Positions 58,466 through 64,000 of a stretch of DNA of 64,000 nucleotides are shown in pieces; the first letter of the stretch is position 1; the number at the start of each line of letters is the position of its first letter. Made by a program: the position numbers and the translations under genes. Below the pieces are notes generated by a model, which was given only the letters and a program-made list of their open reading frames with translations, had not been told where the DNA came from and did not search any database. This DNA comes from Tiliqua scincoides (lineage: Eukaryota; Chordata; Lepidosauria; Squamata; Scincidae). The DNA is taken from positions 100,324,659 to 100,388,658 of the forward strand of contig NC_089822.1 of NCBI RefSeq assembly GCF_035046505.1, in the 5' to 3' direction.

Positions 58466-61020
58466 AACTTCAGAAAGAGTGCAGCCCCCTCCAAAACAGG
58501 ATGAATACCTTTAGGCAACTTTTACTTCTTTGAAATGCATCTTTTGTCTGAAGTTTCAATTTGTTTTCACTGATCAACTCTAGAAGTACCATAATGTCAA
58601 ACACAGACTACTGCCTTCTGAGATGAGAAGATGGAAATAAAATACAGTATATTGCTGCATGTAAGCTGACAACACCTCAGCCTAAGTATCAGGTTGACCT
58701 CTGTTAACAGTTTTGTGTACATGTTGAAGAGATGGAACATAGTGTGAAAAACCTTGTGGGGCTAAGGCAAGGCCAAAGGGAAAAGCCAAACTTATGCTTA
58801 ACAGGCCAGAAGGAAATACATGTTCATGTGCTAATGTTGTTCAAATGTATGTATGAATCAAATGTTATATTATGTTAGAGAAAAATATGTATGTTAGCAT
58901 GTTCACAAGCACAGTTGCCAAGAAGAGTTTAGATCCATTTTACCCAGAAGCCTTAGAAGAAGGACAAGCTGGGAGTCCTCAAGGAAAAGTCTGTTAGGAA
59001 GGAATCAAGGATACATCCTAATTGCTCTTTTATAAGAACAAAAATTAAAGAAGTATAATAAGTAGAGGAAATGGGTAAATAAGTTAGTAAATAAGTTACA
59101 GAAATAAAAGAATTAGTTTGGAAATAGGGAATATCAAATGAACTCTGTGTCACCCTTCAGAGTCAGAGCTAGCCTAACACAGAGAGGTCCCAGATAGCCA
59201 ACAGAGGTCGTTAATTGCTTAAGCAATAAACCAATTTGACACAATCAAGATAACAGCAATTAGTTGTCAAGCTAACTAGGTAAAATTTATAGAGTCAAGC
59301 TGAAGCTTCAAAGAATCCCCCTTGACAAGATTAATGGCATCTGAGCTCTAACTGCTTGCTGCTGGAATCCCCCCTCTTCATCTGCAATTCCAGACAGTAT
59401 TGAGCAGAGAAGGGGAAAACACACAGAAGAGCATATTGGATTATTTTAAAAACCAAAAGACATTGCTAAACCAGAATAAAGTTTAAAATGTATTTACAGA
59501 GGAACAGTGTAACATCTAAGAGTTAGGCTGCAGAAGAAAGCCCTACATTTAGACAGAAGAGAGCCTTCTATGATCTCTAAAACAGCAAGATTAAGCCAGG
59601 CAATAAACTGATGAACCCTAATGGGGGTAATGAGGGTTAACTGATGAAGTCGTAAACAGAAGCCACATGGTCCACAAATGAAAATACCAGCTTCTGAACA
59701 GTTTGAATTCAGAAGCTCCAGTACCAAACAGGGACTTTAAAAACTGTTCTGAAGTCATTTAAAAGGAAAGTAGTACATAGAATGTTACAAAATTTATTGT
59801 TTGTAAACTCAGAAGTTAGCAAGTATATTCTTTGCTGAATATTAGTTAAATTAATAAGGGAAAACAGAGTTAAAAGGATTTGAGTCTGCCTTAGAGTGAG
59901 GCTTGCAAAATAAAGGCAGTACAGCTAATTTGGAATGTAGAAAGCAGAAACAAGCTTGCTCCCTGTCAGCTTGAAAACTTGTCAAAATTTATTGCATTCC
60001 ACAGATAAGAATTAAAAGTCAGCATGTATGATAGAATTCTTCACTGCCTAATAATTAAAGAATACTAGTAACAAATATAAAGGTATTTAGAATTGATTTT
60101 ATTTTAGCTTTTAGAATTGTTAAAATTAAAACATAGAATAAGCTGGAAAGCTAAATGAGAAAATAGTTAAAATTCAGATATGCTTTAAATCACAAGCTAG
60201 CCTGGAGTTAATTAAGAGTTTGACAGGAGACTCCAGAAAAGTTATAAGTTTACAGATAGAAAGCTAAGGAGGAGACCAGACAGAGAATAACTTTCCTAGG
60301 CGCCAGAATAGATAGTGAATTTAAGAATATTTCTAGTAATGAGAATAATTAATCTTGGAAGGCACAGACTCATTAGCAGAGAGTCTGTTCAAAATCAAAG
60401 TTGACAGAACAGATATGAAACTAGTGAGGCTACGTATCAAAGTTGGCAGAATCCGATAAGGAAGATGCCTCAGGAATGTGAGTCTCTTGAAAATGCAACT
60501 TATATCAGAGAAGAGAGAGATTTTACAGAAATCAGAAACCAGTTAATAACTTCTTGTAGAAAATAGATATAAAATATCTGAATCCAGAATAAGACAGAGG
60601 ATAAATTGGTGATTAAAATAAGTATAAACACGGATTAAAATAAATGAATTATTACAAGATTAGTGTAATTGGGAAAATTAGGATAGAGGCACACTGCCCC
60701 CTTTGGAATAGTATTGACATTACAGAAAAGGGAGGAGTTCTCCAAAATGTCGAATACAGTAACCTGAGATATTTAAATGTATGCTCCAGATATGGCAATA
60801 GCCAATGAAAAATCCCCATTTCTGACATTATGGGCTCTAACAAATATGATTGGAGTTTTCTCGAGACAAAGAACCTACAGGTATATATGGTCGCACCCAG
60901 CAGGGAATGTTGCTTTTTCTCTGGGACACTGAGAGTTACTACAGCACTCTGTGTCTCCCATTTTGAACACATAGAGAAGCCCATTGCTGGGGCTCCACTT
61001 GAACCAGAATGGAACCAGAC
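58466..61020. other. Long A-rich block, unassigned
   Basis: About 2.5 kb of purine- and A-rich sequence on the plus strand has no long open frame and no element that I recognise. It differs in texture from the rest of the intergenic DNA. It lies between two CR1 copies and could be an old, non-coding repeat, but I see no diagnostic ends. Confidence 0.4.
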
Positions 61021-63811
61021 TGCTGGCGCATAACATTAAAAAGGTGGCAGAGCAGCTTTTAAACTGATCCCTGGGGGAAGGCCGACAGGAGCCGAGGGGC
61101 ATCCGGTTCGGGACTCCTCATCCCTATGGGATGAGGATGGGGAGGTTAGAGAACAACAAGACAAAGGCAGAGTAGGAGAAGAAATTGGGAAAGGTAGTGT
61201 GATGGGATGTGATAGACGGTTTGGCACAATGAGAGGATGCGGGGACAAAGGAGCGAATAAGCAGCGCATCCTGGGGCATTCCGTGTACAAATGCTTTTAT
61301 GCGAATGCCCGAAGTCTACGAGCAAAGGTGGGAGAACTGGAATGTCTGGTGACAAGGGAAAATATTGACATAGTGGGCATAACGGAAACCTGGTGGAATG
61401 TGGAGAATCAGTGGGATACCCCAATCCCGGGCTATAAACTCTACAGGAGGGACAGGCAGGGGCGTGTTGGAGGTGGGGTGCCCGTTTATGTTAAGGAAGG
61501 GATAGAATCCAGCAAAGTAGAGATTGAAGGTGGGTCCGACTCCACTGTAGAATCTCTGTGGGTTAAATTACCAGGCTTGTGCAGCGATGTAATACTGGGG
61601 GCATGCTATTGTCCTCCAGACCAGAAATCGGATGGGGACCTTGAAATGAGGAAACAGATCAGGGAGGTGACAAGGAGGGACAGGGTTGTAATCATGGGGG
61701 ACTTCAATTATCCTCATATTGACTGGGTTAATTTGTGTTCTGGTCACGATAAGGAAACCGGATTTCTTGACGTGCTAAATGACTGTGGCTTAGATCAGCT
61801 AGTCACGGAGCCCACCAGAGGACAGGTGACTCTGGATTTAATATTGTGTGGTACGCAGGACCTGGTTAGAGATGTAAACGTTACTGAGCCATTGGGGAAC
61901 AGTGATCATGCTGCGATCCGTTTTGACATGCACGTTGGGGGAAGAATACCAGGCAAATCTTTAACAAAAACCCTTGACTTCCGACGGGCGGACTTCCCTC
62001 AAATGAGGAGGCTGGTTAGAAGGAGGTTGAAAGGGAGGGTAAAAAGAGTCCAATCTCTCCAGAGTGCATGGAGGCTGCTTAAAACAACAGTAATAGAGGC
62101 CCAGCAGAGGTGTATACCGCAAAGAAAGAAGGGTTCCACTAAATCCAGGAGGGTGCCCGCATGGCTAACCAGCCAAGTTAGAGAGGCTGTGAAGGGCAAG
62201 GAAGCTTCCTTCCATAAAAGGAAGTCTTGCCCTAATGAGGAGAATAAAAAGGAACATAAACTGTGGCAAAAGAAATGTAAGAAGGTGATATGGGAGGCCA
62301 AGCGAGACTATGAGGAACGCATGGCCAGCAACATTAAGGGGAATAATAAAAGCTTCTTCAAATATGTTAGAAGCAGGAAACCCGCCAGAGAAGCGGTTGG
62401 CCCTCTGGATGGTGAGGGAGGGAAAGGGGAGATAAAGGGTGACTTAGAGATGGCAGAGAAATTAAATGAGTTCTTTGCATGTCTTCACGGCAGAAGACCT
62501 CGGGCAGATACCGCTGCCCGAACGGCCCCTCCTGACCGAGGAGTTAAGTCAGATAGAGGTTAAAAGAGAAGATGTTCAGACCTCATTGATAAATTAAAGA
62601 TCAATAAGTCACCGGGCCCTGATGGCATCCACCCAAGAGTTATTAAGGAATTGAAGAATGAAGTTGCAGACCTCTTGACTAAGGTATGCAACTTGTCCCT
62701 CAAAACGGCCACGGTGCCAGAAGATTGGAGGATAGCAAATGTCACGCCTATTTTTAAAAAGGGAAAGAGGGGGAACCCGGGAAACTATAGGCCAGTCAGC
62801 CTAACATCCATACCGGCTAAGATGGTGGAATGCCTCATCAAAGATAGGATCTCAAAACACATAGACGAACAGGCCTTGCTGAGGGAGAGTCAGCATGGCT
62901 TCTGTAAGGGTAAGTCTTGCCTCACGAACCTAATAGAATTCTTTGAAAAGGTCAACAGGCATGTGGATGCGGGAGAACCCATGGACATTATATATCTGGA
63001 CTTTCAGAAGGCGTTTGACACGGTCCCTCACCAAAGGCTACTGAAAAAACTCCACAGTCAGGGAATTAGAGGGCAGGTCCTCTCATGGATTGAGAACTGG
63101 TTGGAGGCCAGGAAGCAGAGAGTGGGTGTCAATGGGCAATTTTCACAATGGAGAGAGGTGAAAAGCGGTGTGCCCCAAGGATCTGTCCTGGGACCGGTGC
63201 TTTTCAACCTCTTCATAAATGACCTGGAGACAGGGTTGAGCAGTGAGATGGCTAAGTTTGCAGACGACACCAAACTTTTCCGAGTGGTGAAGACCAGAAG
63301 TGATTGTGAGGAGCTCCAGAAGGATCTCTCCAGACTGGCAGAATGGGCAGCAAAATGGCAGATGCGCTTCAATGTCAGTAAGTGTAAAGTAATGCACATT
63401 GGGGCAAAAAATCAAAACTTTAGATATAGGCTGATGGGTTCTGAGCTGTCTGTGACAGATCAGGAGAGAGATCTTGGGGTGGTGGTGGACAGGTCGATGA
63501 AAGTGTCGACCCAATGTGCGGCAGCAGTGAAGAAGGCCAATTCTATGCTTGGGATCAGTAGGAAGGGTATTGAGAACAAAATGGCTAGTATTATAATGCC
63601 GTTGTACAAATCGATGGTAAGGCCACACCTGGAGTATTGTGTCCAGTTCTGGTTGCCGCATCTCAAAAAAGACATAGTGGAAATGGAAAAGGTGCAAAAG
63701 AGAGCGACTAAGATGATTACGGGGCTAGGGCACCTTCCTTATGAGGAAAGGCTACTGCGTTTGGGCCTCTTCAGCCTAGAAAAGAGACGCCTGAGGGGGG
63801 ACATGATTGAG
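61021..63811 (+). mobile_element. Long CR1 LINE, nearly complete ORF2
   Basis: This is the most complete transposon in the window. It has both the endonuclease and reverse transcriptase of CR1 ORF2. It lacks the last part of ORF2 and the 3' UTR because similarity stops abruptly after RGDMIE (63,811). Only two frame-shifting deletions were seen. The element seems young compared with the other CR1 fragments. The 5' boundary is approximate. Confidence 0.92.
61040..62563 (+). pseudogene. CR1 ORF2, endonuclease part
   Basis: The frame is open from 61,040 to 62,563, with a possible start at 61,202. The apurinic-type endonuclease residues are visible: N in YANARSL, E in GITETWW, D and N in IMGDFNYPHIDW, and the SDH motif in GNSDHAAI. 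The domain nicks target DNA for target-primed reverse transcription. A 2-base deletion near 62,480 (after NEFFA) puts the final 28 codons out of frame, so the true protein sequence ends at about 62,480 in this frame. Confidence 0.9.
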
Positions 63812-63841
63812 CCACACTGGATTTACCCATACCTGGTATAA
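62583..63841 (+). pseudogene. CR1 ORF2, reverse transcriptase part
   Basis: After a second, 1-base deletion near 62,582 the original frame resumes (the two losses add up to three bases). RT motifs in order are KLKINKSPGPDGIHPRV, NYRPVSLTSIPAKMVE, MDIIYLDFQKAFDTVPH, GVPQGSVLGPVLFNLFIND and the catalytic KFADDTKLF. The C-terminal part runs to RRLRGDMIE, then changes to unrelated residues before a stop at 63,841. Confidence 0.93.
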
Positions 63842-64000
63842 AATCCAGGAGAAAAAAGAGTTGGAATTATGGGTTACAAATTAGTTATGGCACTACATTA
63901 TTGCAGTTGTAATAAATGATTGTTGGTTTGCTTATTTTCTGTTGGCTTCAGTTATGTTCCAAAAGTGGAAAGAACTTCCTCTCACTGGATAGTATGGATA
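63812..64000. other. Sequence after the CR1 break
   Basis: The sequence is unlike CR1. It begins with an imperfect inverted pair CTGGATTTACC ... GTATAAAATCCAG (63,818-63,850). It may be the start of another inserted element or the flank revealed by a deletion. Confidence 0.4.

Noticed and set aside
56665-61020. Possible endogenous retrovirus or LTR in the intergenic block
   Set aside because: I found no paired terminal repeats, primer-binding site or retroviral protein motifs; the label cannot be supported.
1-64000. Bacterial-type systems such as CRISPR arrays or operons
   Set aside because: The window is clearly vertebrate; the regularly spaced repeats seen are microsatellites or a minisatellite.

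Overview
The window looks like vertebrate nuclear DNA, most likely from a squamate reptile (lizard). Two multi-exon genes with conserved splice sites sit in a dense background of CR1 and L2 LINEs, tRNA-derived and MIR-like SINEs, hAT-like and Tigger-like DNA transposons and many short palindromic elements of types I associate with squamates. The assignment to squamates is an inference from repeat types, not from a database search.

Both host genes are on the minus strand, in tandem. SRP72 (32,076-55,307) encodes the 72-kDa subunit of the signal recognition particle. All 19 coding exons were found, and they join in phase to a 680-residue protein. ARL9 (13,670-26,629) encodes an Arf-like GTPase. 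Its four coding exons join in phase to a 235-residue protein. In human these two genes are also neighbours in the same order and orientation, so this is conserved synteny. Each gene starts in a CpG island. A third CpG-rich block at about 9,580-9,850 has no gene that I can assign.

Layout: 1-13,600 is gene-free, repeat-rich 3' flank of ARL9 with the orphan CpG island. 13,670-26,629 is ARL9. 26,630-32,000 is the intergenic interval, with a CR1 fragment, a 109-bp duplication, a minisatellite and a retroposon. 32,076-55,307 is SRP72, whose introns hold an L2 fragment, several hAT elements (one nested in another), a retroposon with a clear target-site duplication and a large fold-back. 55,300-55,480 is the SRP72 promoter. 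55,500-64,000 is intergenic and ends in a long CR1 element with endonuclease and reverse transcriptase.

SRP72 acts in co-translational targeting of secretory and membrane proteins. ARL9 is a poorly characterised small GTPase. Their adjacency is positional, and I see no evidence of a functional link. I found no CRISPR array, operon, convincing endogenous retrovirus or new multi-gene system. The points of interest are transposon structures (nesting, fold-backs, target-site duplications, shared terminal repeats) and unusual splicing details of SRP72.
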